This document shows, one piece after another, positions 34,237 through 45,480 of a stretch of 64,000 nt of DNA; position 1 is the first letter of the stretch, and every line of letters starts with the position of its first letter. This DNA comes from Peromyscus leucopus (taxonomy: Eukaryota; Chordata; Mammalia; Rodentia; Cricetidae): positions 32,260,504 to 32,324,503 of the forward strand of contig NC_051075.1 in the NCBI RefSeq assembly GCF_004664715.2, written 5' to 3'. The notes beneath the pieces were generated by a model. The model did no database searches. It worked only from the letters and a program-made list of their open reading frames with translations, and was not told the origin of the DNA. A program made the position numbers and the translations under genes.

Positions 34237-34985
34237 AAATAAAATAATAGAGCTCTTGGTTTATTTTCTCTATTTTCTTTACATGATAATTTTCTTTTGA
34301 GAATGTTAAATATTGGTTCTATTGAAATCTAATATATCCCAAATATTAATTACTTCAGAGATGCAAATTCTTAACTGGGGCATTAATGTACGATGATATA
34401 CTGCTCTAAAAGGCAAAATTTTGCTCAGCAAGAAGAAATACTTTCACATCATTGACCACTTAAAGATGCTACCAACTTATTCCTCCATTTCTTATCTTCT
34501 GTTTAAGATGTTCAGTCATGTCTCCCAAAGAGGGATGCATGGATCTCCCTGGAAAGAGGAAATAGATAAGATCTCCTGGGTAAACTGGGGAGAAGGCAGT
34601 AGAGGGGAAAAGATGGAATATGAGAACACAAGGAAACAGGTTGGTTGAGCTGGGGGAGGGATGGAGTAGGAGAGCAATGAAAGAGATACTTTGATAGAGA
34701 GGAAAAATATTTAAAAAAAAATTTAGAACAGGAAATAGAATTTGCTGCAAGCCACAGGAAAATGTAATGGAATTCAGCTACTATCACAAAAGCTACTTCT
34801 TGGAAAAATCAAGGATTTTTCTGAAGATCAAGCCATGGCTTAAGAAGTCTTGGTGATATTTTAGCTTTTGTATATATATTAGCTGGTTACTACAGTGATT
34901 TTCTTATAATGCTATGCATGCTTCCAAGAACTCCTAATAGTGTATTTATCTAAAATATCTACCAAACATCCAAAGCCAAATGAAA
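34237..34985. other. Unidentified DNA with a possible repeat remnant
   Basis: The part at 34530-34745 (GATCTCCCTGGAAAGAGGAA, then a G/A-rich stretch) resembles worn rodent L1 3' sequence, but I cannot confirm it. The rest is not recognised. Confidence 0.35.
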
Positions 34986-34989
34986 CAAC

Positions 34990-35880
34990 ACCTGTCTCTT
35001 AGGTCAGGCGATAGCTTTATTTATTTATTGTGCAATTTAGGGTGAGATCCTCCTTCCTTACAGCCTGACTAATAGACTCCTAACTTCTTACCTAACCAGG
35101 TAAGCAGAATGAACACATAAATTCCCTTCTTGATATACTAACCAATAATTAGCTCTCTAATGACCTCCTCCTTTACCACTCCCCTTTTGGGCTGTAAAAG
35201 AAAGCCTGGTGGTCACTGCCTGAGGAAAACTCTTATCTGTCTTTATGACCCCATAAGAATTCCAGTCTGGTGACCTTGCTCTGCCAGAGGACTGCTATTG
35301 CTTGGGTTTATTAATGATTCCTGAGAGACTTGGGGAGAACTGAGAAAATAAGGAGACTGAGGGGAGGAGAGAGAGAGGAAAAAAATAGAACAAAAGAACT
35401 AGATGGGTAAGAACTGGAGATGTACGGACTAGATGGGAGGAACTGGATTGAAGAGCTAACAGAGAATACTAGAGGAACGAGATGGGAGGTGAGGAAGAAC
35501 CAGATGGGGAAGAACACGATGAGGAAGAACAAGATGAGAAAAGAAATGGAATAGGAGCTAAGGTGGGAAGGAACTAGATGGTTGAGAACCTAGATGGGGC
35601 AGATATATGAGAGAATTAAGATAGAACCTAGAGGGGGTGGCAGATAAATGTAGAGAGAAATCAGGCAAGAAAGGAGCCAGGCATGAGAGCAGAATAGAAG
35701 CTTGTAGAGAGAGAACTGACTCAGAATAATAAAGCGTATGGACTAAGGAGTTTCATGTACATAGATTCATTTCCTATAATCAAAGATAATTATCAGCTGG
35801 TTGTAGATTCTCCCCAGACCCTGGGAGGGGACTATCGAGAGGCCAGACCCCCTAGTCCCTGTTAAAAATTGATTCCATTT
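34990..35880 (+). mobile_element. ERV/LTR-like element with purine minisatellite
   Basis: A promoter-like half (TAAGCAGAATGAACACATAA, CCCCTTTTGGGCTGTAAAAG) is followed by an irregular purine repeat, then ATAATAAAGCGTATGGAC (polyadenylation hexamer) and GGTTGTAGATTCTCCCCAGA. This organisation suggests an LTR of a rodent ERV. The exact ends and family are not certain. Confidence 0.5.
35385..35600. repeat. Irregular GAACTAGATGGG minisatellite
   Basis: Variants of GAACTAGATGGG recur about a dozen times (for example AGAACTAGATGGGTAAGAAC, GGAACGAGATGGGAGG, GAACCAGATGGGGAAGAAC, GAACAAGATGAG). Spacing is 14-30 bp and almost purely purine. Confidence 0.85.
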
Positions 35881-36375
35881 ATAAATCTATGGTTATTCAA
35901 TAAGACACCCTCCTATCATAAAAAAATATTGCATCAAGAGTGTAGCTGGAGAAAAACAAAATATTTTAAATTGGTACTTACATGTAAAAGATAACATCCA
36001 CAAAATCTTGAGGGAAAGGTGTTTTTTAATATCACAGTGTTGGCTTCTTCAAGAAGATCCCACAAAACTTCTTCCTCATTATATTCACCATGTGCCATCT
36101 GCCCACTCAAGCAGACTGGCTTTTCTCTACAAGTCCTGAGGCTCCAGTTGTTAGAGTCTGCATTTGTTGACTGTTACAGAGAAAGAACTGTACAGGAAAG
36201 AATAAAATGAAGTATCATCACCTGGTTTGATTTCAGCTACAGAATATGGAGGGTAGGCATTGGAATTATTCCTATTATGCATGGGAGAAAAGCTCTTCAG
36301 TGGAGATGCTTGCTCAGAGCTAGGACATTTGTGTCAGGGCCAGGACTAGAGATGGCATCTTCAGACCTCTGGTCA
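35881..36375. other. Unidentified DNA
   Basis: No gene or repeat was recognised. Confidence 0.5.
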
Positions 36376-36379
36376 GTTC

Positions 36380-36602
36380 TTTCTTTTATTTATATTTGTT
36401 TAGTATTTTTATTTATGTGTATGAGTGTTTTCCCTGCATATAACTACATTCATCTGTGCATGCCTGGTGCCCCTGGAGGCCATGAGATGCGATAGCACTG
36501 GAGTTTCAGAGGACTTTGTGCTGCTACATGGGTGCAGGGACCCAAACCCAGGTCCTCTGGGAGAGCAGCAAATGTTCTTAATCACTGAGGCCTTTCTAGT
36601 GT
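36380..36602 (-). repeat. B3 SINE
   Basis: The plus strand reads TTTATTTATGTGTATGAGTG, ATGCCTGGTGCCCCTGGAGG, ACCCAAACCCAGGTCCTCTG, AGAGCAGCAAATGTTCTTAA: the reverse complement of B3. Confidence 0.92.
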
Positions 36603-36654
36603 GGTACCTCAGTAAAACCCCCCACTTTATCCCCTACAGACAAAGCGAAGCTTA

Positions 36655-36979
36655 AACCAGGATTCCTAAGTATAGATAAGAACTTAGACTCCTTTTCCCC
36701 AGGTGGCTGTATCTTCTACAGGGACTTTGGAAAACACAGAGTCAGGATATTCGACCAAAAGACTAAAAAAGGGAGGCGGGTTAAAATAAATTATATGGTC
36801 TGTGCCTTTAAGAAGTAGCCTCACAAAGAAAGGGGAGCACTCCTTCCAACCTCCCTGCTGTGAGTGAGAGATTTGGAAGGGCCTCCCTGGAGGCTTGTAA
36901 ACTTAGAATACACCTTACTTTTGCCTTCTGTATCTAAAGTCTCCAGTGGCAGCTTTGGGGACATGATCTAGGCACAACA
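36655..36979 (+). mobile_element. ERV1-like LTR, degenerate or partial
   Basis: It ends GATCTAGGCACAACA, the same terminus as the adjacent LTR (GATCTGGGCACAACA at 37454-37468). It shares a GAGTCAGGATATTCGACCA region with the neighbour's AAAGTCAGGATGTCTGATGG. The 5' boundary is not clear. Confidence 0.5.
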
Positions 36980-36994
36980 AGACCCTCACTCTAT

Positions 36995-37468
36995 TGTCTC
37001 AAAAAAGGGGCCTTAGACAAAGATATCTCAATATAGATAGACCCAGGCCAGTTTCAAGTCCCCAGAAATGATGGCGCCAGCCCCAGGAACTCAAAAGAAC
37101 AAAGTCAGGATGTCTGATGGTAACCGATTAACCATGAAATGCCCCTCTCCGGAGATAACATGACCAAAACCTGGAGTAAAACTCCTGACAGGGCAAACAG
37201 ATAAGCTAGAATAAGATAAAGTCCAGACCTGGGAAAAACTGGACCAATCAAGGATGGACCCGTACTAACTCCTTCCCCTCTAAGAAATTTTATGGGTTTT
37301 GCCTATATAAACTAACTTCCCCAAGAAAGAGTAACTCTTCCCTGCCTCACTTGAGATGGCTTGAGATGAGTTCCCTGTCATGACTTGCAACAGAAGTAAA
37401 CCTTGCTTTTGCATTCTGGTATGCTCATCCTTGGTGGTCTCTCTGGAGGTTACGATCTGGGCACAACA
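36995..37468 (+). mobile_element. ERV1-like LTR with promoter elements and 4-bp flank repeat
   Basis: TGTCTCAAAAAAGG to GGGCACAACA, with CTAT (36991-36994) on the left and CTAG (37469-37472) on the right, a near-match of the 4-bp duplication usual for gammaretrovirus-like elements. Inside, GGACCAATCAAGGATGG carries a CCAAT box and TTTTGCCTATATAAACTAAC a TATA box, correctly ordered about 75 bp apart. Only the LTR is present; no viral coding sequence was seen. Confidence 0.68.
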
Positions 37469-37499
37469 CTAGTTCCATGTAATCCCAACTGACTGCCAA

Positions 37500-37615
37500 T
37501 ATTGTCTTGGGGGGGGGGGCTTCTTTTCAGTACTGGGGTTGAACTTAGGCTTCATACTGCTAAGCAAGTGCTCTAGCCCTGGGCTACATCCTCAGCTCGT
37601 TCCCTTACTGTGGGT
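37500..37615 (-). repeat. ID/B4-like tRNA-derived SINE
   Basis: The plus strand reads AGTACTGGGGTTGAACTTAG, TGCTAAGCAAGTGCTCTAGC and CTGGGCTACATCCTCAGC, the reverse complement of an ID-type head. G11 precedes it. Confidence 0.75.
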
Positions 37616-38934
37616 CTTCTCCAGAGATATCCAGGGTAGCTCACTTGTATAACTAACTTTGTTCTCCTGTTCACACAAAAGAATGAGAAAGTTGTATGAA
37701 TCAAAATATAAAGAACTTAAAACATTTCACGGAGTTTAAGGACACTTGCTTCTACAGCTTTGGACAGTTCTATCAGCAAGAGAAAACTCTGTTTTCACTT
37801 GACATTTACCAAAATCTCTTTTTTTCTACCCAGATGTTAGAAAAATATTGAGTTTCATAGTATTCTAGCATTTGTGCTTTATGCTTCACATAAAATAGGC
37901 CATTTCTAATTCAATCCACTGAGCGTTATTTATCTTATGATTTAAGATAAATAAATCATGGTTGTAAACATAGTCATAATTTAAATGATGCTGTGATGAT
38001 TAAATAAAGTGACCAATATTTGTTATAAAATATGCTTTATCTATGCAATACCATTCAGTATATCAAACAAAAAAGTCTTAGCTTTGGTAATTAGAAATAT
38101 CTGAAATGCACTTAAAACTTAACTTTAAAAAAATGAATAATCACCATGAACAGTCTTGAACAGGGAAATGTTTGAAAAGTTAGTCTGCAGACACTGCCAT
38201 GTGAGACCTGCCAGAGCTGGCACCACCAATATGCAGAGTGCCAAACCCCCAACATTAAATCCTTATTTTTATTCTAACTCAGAGCCTTATCAGCCAGCCA
38301 AATGTTACTTGCACATTGTGTTCAGCCCAATCTTATCAACTTTATCCTTTAGAAATGACCTTACGATAAGAAATTAAGCCCTTTGAAATAGCACTTGTAA
38401 TTAATCCATTTCCATAAGATTAACATGTCAAATATCAAAAGAATAAATGTAACAGTCATTTGAAGCATAAAAACCCTTGGTCGCACTTCACTTGGAGCTA
38501 TACAATGTATTATCATGATGTAATCAGCAGAATGCAAATCACTGAGCGCACCTTGTGATTTCTGTTCATTTATTTATGTATTTACTCAATAAATATTCAT
38601 TAATATATCAATGTTCCAGCAGTACACTGTTGGAGTCTGAAGAAATGGAGAAATAAGGCTAATTTCTGGTTCTAAAGTAACTCATTCTAGTGGCTGACAT
38701 TTTTTCAAACAAGTTCCTTTGATAAATTATGAATAGGAAGAACAGAGTCAGGAAAAACACCCCAGCATACAAAATAAAGGGGATTCCATCAAGTAACCTT
38801 TCATGGAACCCATGACTGACAGTGCTCAGGTAGCCAAGAACCCAGGATGAGATAGACCACGGGACTAGGAGAAAACCAAATACTATTTTTCTCCCAAAGG
38901 AGCATAACAATTAAAATGACTTCTAATAATATTC
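37616..38934. other. About 1.3 kb of non-repetitive-looking DNA
   Basis: No repeat or gene was recognised. The part at 38140-38550 has mixed composition without simple repeats and could be conserved noncoding sequence. A minus-strand frame (38659-38910) is open for 83 codons without recognisable motifs. Confidence 0.45.
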
Positions 38935-39575
38935 TGCGATATACTCACAGATCAATGTCTCATTCAGCCATTACCAGAGAAGCTTCTTCTGCAGCAGATG
39001 GGAAGTAATATGGAAACCCACAACTGGACAATGTACAGAAAGTGAGAGCTCTTGGATCACTCAATCCTGAAATGCCTCCCTTCTGGGCTTCGGGAACTCT
39101 GTGGAAGAGGCAGCAGACCCGTTGTAAGAGTAGGACTGTAAGAACCAACGGGGATGGATGATACCAAGCAAACAGTGTCTCCCACACACAACAGGACTGC
39201 AGCAACTATGAACTCACAGAGACTGTGGCAGTATGCACAGGGTCATACAGGTTCAAGCCTGATGGGAGGGAGTCCCAGAGCTGAGAGCGGGAAATGAACA
39301 AACGCTCCCATCCCTAGCCAGGAAGCTGTTCTCCAACTGACCATGATTTACAAAGGAAAAAAAAAAAGTTTTCTCCAATGGAGTCTCACTGGGTATATAA
39401 ACCACACTTGAGGGCAAGCCCTATGTTCATCAGGAGAGGGCCAAGACAAAATCAACTCAGTGGTCTTTTTGGAGATTTTTTTTTTTTCAATCTCACATTG
39501 CTTTGTTTAGATTGTTTTCCCTCTTGTGGATCTTTTGATTGTATAATGTAGTTTCTGATTTTGTGGGGTTTGGTT
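38935..39575 (+). mobile_element. L1 3' UTR (Lx-like)
   Basis: CCAGAGAAGCTTCTTCTGCA, CAGGACTGCAGCAACTATGA, ACTCACAGAGACTGTGGCAG, CAGGTTCAAGCCTGATGGGA, AATGGAGTCTCACTGGGTAT. Same order as 29759-30470 and 60100-60335. It is cut off where the minus-strand L1 begins. Confidence 0.85.
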
Positions 39576-39579
39576 TTTT

Positions 39580-40750
39580 TTTTTAATATTTATTTATTTT
39601 ATATCCTGACCATGGTTTCCCCTCCCCACACTCCTACCAGTCCCTCCTCCCACATCCCCTTGCCCCCACCAATCCACTCCTCCTCTGATTCTATTCAAAA
39701 CAGGGCAGGCCTCCCGTGGATATCAACAAAACGTGGCATATGATGTTGCAGCAGCACTAGGCACCGCCCCTTGTATAGGGTGAGGCAAGGGAACCCAGTA
39801 TGAGCAATAGGGTCCCAAAAGCCAACAAAAGAGAGAGAGACAGCCTCTGCTCCCACTGTTAGGAGTTCTACAAGAAGACTAAGCTATACAACCATTACAT
39901 ATACGCAGAGGGCCTAAGTCAGTCCCAAACAGGCTCCCTGGTTGTTAGTTCAGTCTCTGTGAGCTCCTATTGGCCCAGGTTAGTTGATTCCATGGGCATA
40001 CTTGTGATGTCTTTAACCTCTCTGGCTCCTACAATTCTTTCTCCCTCTTTTCAGCTAATGTTTGGCTGTGGCTCTCTGTATCTGTTTCCATCAGTTGCTG
40101 GATGAAGCCTTTCTGATGAAAATTGGCATCATTACATTGACATCTTTTTCTTCTCCAGTCATGTTTGGTTCTATCCTAGGTCTCTGGGTCATCCAGCCTC
40201 TGGGTCCTGGCACTCCAGGCAGCGTCAGGGGTGGGCTCAGTCTCATGGCATGGGTCTCCAGCTGGACCAATATTTAGTTGGCCACTCCCACAATCTCTGT
40301 CCCACCCTTACCCCAGCACATCTCATAGACAGGACAGACTGTAGGTGTAAAGTTATGTGGCTGGGTTGGTGTCTTAATCCCTCCACTAGAAGGCTTGCCT
40401 GGTCACAGGAGATGGCAAGTTTAGGCTATGTATCCTCTCTTGCTAGGAGTCTTAGCTGGGGTCATCCTTGTAGATTCCTGGGCATTTCCCTTGCACCAGG
40501 TTTCTACCTAACCCTAAAATGCACCTCCCCCACCGCCCCACCCCGTTTCCAGTCATCTTTTTCAGTACTCTCCCCTTTGACCCCTCCCACCTGAATCCTC
40601 ATGTTCCTATCCCCACCTGCCCCGGTCTACCGTGAAATCAATTTCCCCTTCCCAGGGAGATGCGAGTGTCCCCCTGGAGGCCTCCTTGTTAACCCAGCCT
40701 CTCTGGGGCTGTGGGTTGTAGCATGATTATCCTTTATTTTACAGCTAATA
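39580..40750 (-). mobile_element. L1 A: 3' UTR
   Basis: The plus strand has T-rich sequence, ATCCTGACCATGGTTTCCCC, TGATGTTGCAGCAGCACTAG, AACAGGCTCCCTGGTTGTTA, TGTTTGGCTGTGGCTCTCTG, TTTCCATCAGTTGCTGGATG, then a C-rich part. It aligns with 9786-10450 and 13786-15195. Confidence 0.87.
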
Positions 40751-42142
40751 TCCACTTACAAATGAGTACATACCATGTTTGTCTTTCTGGGTCTGGGTTA
40801 CCTCACTCAGGATGATTTTTTTCTAGTTCCATCCATTTACCTGCAAATCCCATGATGTCACTGTTTTTAACAGTTGAGTAATGCTCCATTGTGTAAATGT
40901 ACCACATTTTCTCTAGCCATTTTTGGTTGAGGGACATCTAGGTTGTTTTCAGATTCTGGCTATTACAAATAAAGCTTCTATGAACATAACTGAACAAGTG
41001 TCCTTGTGGTATGATAGAGCATCCTTTGGTTACATGTTCAAGAGCGGTACATCTGGGACTTGAGGTACATCAATTCCCATTTTCCGAGAAATCGACATAT
41101 TGATGTCTAAAATAGCTGTATAAGTTTGGACTCCCACCACCAGTGAAAAAGTATTTCCCTTGCTCCACATCCTCTGCAACATGAGTTGGCGCTTGTGTTT
41201 TTGATCTTAGCCATTCTGACAGGTGTAAAATGAAATCTCAGAGTCATTTTGATTTGCATTTCCTGATGGCTAAGGATGTTGAACATTTCTTTAAGTGTTT
41301 TTCTGCCATTTGTGATTCCTCTGATGAGAATTCTTAGTTTAGATCTGTACTTTATTTTTTTAATTGATTATTTTTTTTTGATGTCTAGTTTCTTAAATTT
41401 TTTTAATATATTTTGGAAATCAGTCCTCTCTCAGACGTGAGATTCCTGAAGATCTTTTCCCATTCTGTAAGCTGCCATTTTGTCTTATTTACTTTGCCTT
41501 ACAGAAGCTTTTCTGTTTCATGAGGTCCCATTTATTAGTTTTCGATCTTAGTGTCAGCACTAATGGTATTCTGTCAGGAAGTTATCTCCTGTGCCAATGA
41601 ATTTAGGACCTATTTCCCACTTTGTCTTCTATCAGGTTCAGTATATCTGGCTTTAGTTTTGTGCAGGGAGGTAGATATGGATCTATTTGCATTCTTCTAC
41701 ATGCTGACATCCTCTTAGACCACTACCATTTGTTGAAGATGTTTTCATTTTTCCAATGTATAATTTTGGCTTCTTTGTCAAAAATTGGGTATGTATGGAT
41801 ATGTGGATATACATCTGGGTCTTCAATTCAGTTCAGTTGATCTACTTGTCTATTTTTATGCCAATAACATTTGGTTTTTATTACTATATCTCTGTACTAG
41901 AGCTTGAAATTAAAGATGGTAATACCTCTGGAAGTTCTTTTATTGTACAGGATTGTTTTACCTATCCTAAGTTTTTTTATTTTCCCATATGAGCTGAGTA
42001 TTTTTCTTTCAAGATCTGTAAAGAAGTAATTGTATTGGGATTTTAATGGGAATTATGTTGAATCTGTAGGTTGCTTTTGGTAAAATGAGCATTTTTACTA
42101 GGTTAATCCTACCAATCCATGAGCATAGGAGATCTTTCCATC
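40750..42142 (-). pseudogene. L1 A: ORF2 C-terminal half
   Basis: Antisense text such as TACCTCACTCAGGATGATTT, CATGATGTCACTGTTTTTAA, GAGTAATGCTCCATTGTGTA and ATCTTAGCCATTCTGACAGG reads on the minus strand as the ORF2 C-terminal region. It ends at GATCTTTCCAT, where the LTR-type element begins. Many stops. Confidence 0.88.
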
Positions 42143-42432
42143 ATTACATTGTTAATTGAACTGTCTTAGTACAATATCCTGAACAAGATTAGAAATATAT
42201 ATACAGCATTTTCTAACAATATCAATCTCAATATATATAATTTGTATACAATATACAAAAATCCAATCCAATGTAAAGTATTTATAACTAGTAATTGTCT
42301 TTTAAAAGTAGATTCAATAATCTTTTTATCTATATCATATCTATATTTTCTCTTTATTTTTCAGAGTAGATTCAATAATCTACCCTCTATTCTATCATTT
42401 CTATATCTTTTTTATTAGAATAAAAGGGGAAA
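42143..42432 (+). mobile_element. AT-rich retroelement interior with polypurine tract
   Basis: This stretch interrupts L1 A and ends with AATAAAAGGGGAAATG, a polypurine tract immediately 5' of an LTR start (42433), as in a retrovirus-like element. The segment AGTAGATTCAATAATCT occurs twice (near 42308 and 42365). No coding sequence was seen, so the element is 5'-truncated or non-coding. Confidence 0.65.
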
Positions 42433-42828
42433 TGTGGTTATATTTTAATTGTGCTGAAATGTGATTTTATTTGTATGTTAATAAATAAAGTTTGCCTGGT
42501 CACCCATAATCCAATCACATGGCAGGCAGAGTCTCTGTTTGGTCAAGGACACAGTCAAGTGTGGTGACATTAGCCTTTATTCCCAGTGCCAACCATAGAG
42601 ACCTGGAGGTCTATATAGACAGGCAGTGACGAGGAAGTCATGTGGCTGGGCTTAGAGCCATTGAGAAAGCAGAATAGAAAGGCAATAAAAACACAAATCA
42701 GACAGGAAGAAGCTCACTCTCTGGGGAAGCGATGGCAGCAAGGTGATTATATAACGTAGTTGTGGCTCTCTGGCCTCTTTGGCTATTAGCTCTGTGTTTC
42801 TTATTTACTAAGACTGTTTAGAATTTCA
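42433..42828 (+). mobile_element. 3' LTR of family 1 element
   Basis: TGTGGTTATATTTTAATTGT to GACTGTTTAGAATTTCA. It contains AATAAATAAAGTTTGCCTGG and CCATAGAGACCTGGAGGTCT, and closes TTCTTATTTACTAAGACTG. It closely matches the reverse complement of 51047-51493. Its position just after a polypurine tract identifies the family as an LTR rather than a SINE. Confidence 0.75.
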
Positions 42829-45480
42829 TCTATAATTTCTTTCTTCATAGACTTGAAGTTCTTGTCATACACATCTTTCACTTGCTTGGTTAGAGTTACA
42901 CCAAGATATTTTGTATTATTTGTGGCTATTGTGAAGGGAGTTGTTTTCCTGATTTCTTTCTTCTGTTTGTCATTTGTATATAGGAGGGCTACTGGTTTTA
43001 TTGAATTAATCTTGTATCCAGCCACTTCACTAAAGGTTTTATTCTGTAGGAGCTCCATGACAGAATTTTGGGGTCACTTATGTATACTATCATATCATCT
43101 GCAAATAGTGAAAGTTTGACTTCTTCCTTTTCAATTTCTATCCACTTGATCTCCTTTAGTTGACTTATTGCTCTACTTGTAATTTCAGGTACTATATTGA
43201 ATGGATATGGAGAAAGTGGACAGACTTGTGTTGCAGATTGTCAAGGCATGGGTGTGTAAGTTCATGTGGATCTGAGGAAAGAAGACTCAGAGGTACCTTA
43301 AGAATGAATCTAGCCTTTCATGGCTGCAGGAGGGTCCAACCTTGAAGGACTGAAGCACTTTCTCTTCACCTGGGGCATTTTTATTTTCCCTCTATTTACA
43401 GTTTAGCCAGTTAATTTCCATACCTTCAAAGCAACCTGAAAGGAGCTCCCAAAGATAAAATGCCAAGTACAAGTTCCTTTATTTCTCAGGACCAAGGTTT
43501 TCTGGGTTTCCTGAACCCAAGTTTTGTATAGGCCTTTGATCCTTGGGAGACTCTCAGACAAGATTCACATATGGCAACTAGAAAAACATAAGGTGTTAGT
43601 AAAACAAAGGATGGATTAGGGCTAGGTGCTACTTTCTGGAGCCAGGCCAAGAGTAGCTCAGCAGGAATGCAGCTACTGCCTTGTCTTGTTCCTGATTTTA
43701 GTGTAATTGCCATGAGTTTTCTCCTTTTAATTTGATGTTCAATATTAGCTTGTTGTGTGTTGATTTTTATTATGTTTAGATATATCCCTTGTATCTCTGA
43801 CCTCTACAAGACTTTTATTATGAAGGGGTTGGAGTTTGTCAAAGGCTTTTTCAGCATTTAATGAAAGGATCATATTTTTTTTCCTTTTGGTTTGTTTATA
43901 TGATGGATTACATTGACAGATTTTCCTATGTTGAACCATCCCTGCATCTCTGGGATGAAGTCTACTTGATCATGGCAGATGATCTTTTAATATGTTCTTG
44001 TATTTGATTTGGGAAAATTTTACTAAGTATTTTTGCATCAATGTTCATGAGGGAGATTGGTCTGTAATTCTTTCTTTGTTGAATCTTTATGTGGTTTGGG
44101 TATTAAGGTAACTGTGCCCTCATAAAACGAATTGGGTAGTGTTCCTTTGGTTCCTATTTTGTGGAACAATTTGAGGAGTATTGGGTGTAACCCTTCTTTG
44201 AAAATCTGGTAGAATGCTGTGTAAAACCATCTGAGCCTGAGCTTTTTTGGTTGGGAGACTTTTAATGACTGCTTCTATTGCCTTAGGGTTTATAGGTTTA
44301 TTTAAATTGTTTATCAGATCTTGATATAACTTAAGTAAGTGGTACCTATTGAGAAAATTATCCATTTCCTTTGGATTTTCCAATTTGATGGAATCCAGGT
44401 TTTTAAAGTATGACCTAGTGATTCTCTGGGTTTCCTCGGTGTTTGTTGTTACATCCCCCTTCTTTTTTTATGATTTTGCTAATTTGGATATTCTCTCTCT
44501 CTGCCTTTTAGTTAGTTTAGATAAGAGTTTGTCTATCTTGCTGATTTTTCTCAAATAACCAACTCTTTGTTTCACTGATTGTTTGTACTGTTCTCTTTGT
44601 TTCTATTTTACTGATTTCAGCCCTCAGTTTGATTACTTCTTGTCATCTACTCCTCTTGGGTTTGATTACTTTTTTCTGTTCTAGAGCTTTCAGGTGTGCT
44701 GTTAAGTCACTAGTATGAGATCTCTCCAATTTCTTTATAAAGGCACTTAGTGCTATGAACTTTTGTCTTGTCACCACTTGCATTGTGTCCCATAAGTTTG
44801 GGTATGCTGTGTATTCATTTTCATTGAGTTCTACAAATTAATTGCTTTCTTAACTTCTGTCTTAATCCAGTTTTTATTCAGTGCAGAGTTGTTCAGTTTC
44901 CATGAGTTAGTAAGCTTTCTGTTGTTTCTGTTGTTTTTTATATCCATCTTTAATCCATGGTAGTCTGATAGGATGCAGGGGATTATTTCAATTTTCTTTT
45001 ATCTATTGAGTCTTGCTTCGAAACCAAGTATGTGGTCAATTTTGTGGAATGTTCCATGAGATGCTGAGAAGAAGGTATATTCTTTTGTGTTGGAGTGAAA
45101 TGCTCCGTAAATATCTATTAGGTCCATTTGTTTCATAACATCTGTTAGCTCCAGTATTTCTCTGTTTAGTTTTTGTGTGGATGACCTGTCAATCGGTGAG
45201 ACTAGGGCATTGAAGTCTTCCACTGTCAATGTGTAAGAATCAGTGTGTGACTAAAGCTTTAGTAATGTTTACTTTACAAACATGGGTGCCCTTGTGTTTG
45301 GGGCACAGATGTTGAGAACTGAGACGTCACTTTGGTCCATTTTTCCTTTAATGAGTATTGTGTCCTTCCCCATCCTTTTTGATTAATTTTGGTTTGAAAT
45401 CTATTTTGTTAGATATTAGAATAGCTACACCAACTTGCTTCTTGGAGACATTTGCTTGGAAGGTCATTTTTCCAGCTCAC
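42829..45480 (-). pseudogene. L1 A: ORF2 endonuclease and reverse transcriptase
   Basis: The RT palm keeps the FADD box unmutated (near 43082-43118, antisense CATATCATCTGCAAATAG). Next to it the minus strand encodes [20 protein letters not shown] and [20 protein letters not shown]. Further upstream are SLNAEKAFDKLQPLHNKS (near 43860) and endonuclease blocks VEDFNALVSPIDRSS (GDFN changed to EDFN) and GTFHKIDHILG (45020-45230). Stops and an insertion at 43229 break it. Confidence 0.88.
43229..43678. mobile_element. About 450-bp insertion in L1 RT region, unidentified
   Basis: L1 sequence GAGAAAGTGGACAG|acttg stops at 43228 and resumes with ccttg|TCTTGTTCCTGATTTTAG at 43679. The flanks ACTTG/CCTTG differ by one base and look like a 5-bp target duplication. 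The insert begins TGTTGCAGATTGTC, as an LTR would, but ends GCAGCTACTG, not CA. The family is unknown; a 5-bp duplication would fit an ERVL/MaLR element. Confidence 0.6.

Larger units (their letters stand above)
39580..45480 (-). mobile_element. Long 5'-truncated L1 (L1 'A') split by two insertions
   Basis: Read on the minus strand, ORF2 runs from inside the endonuclease domain (45480) to its C-terminus near 40750 and is followed by a 3' UTR to 39580. Two later insertions interrupt it: an ERV fragment plus LTR (42143-42828) and an unidentified about 450-bp element (43229-43678). It is less diverged than L1 B but still full of stops. ORF1 is absent. Confidence 0.88.
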
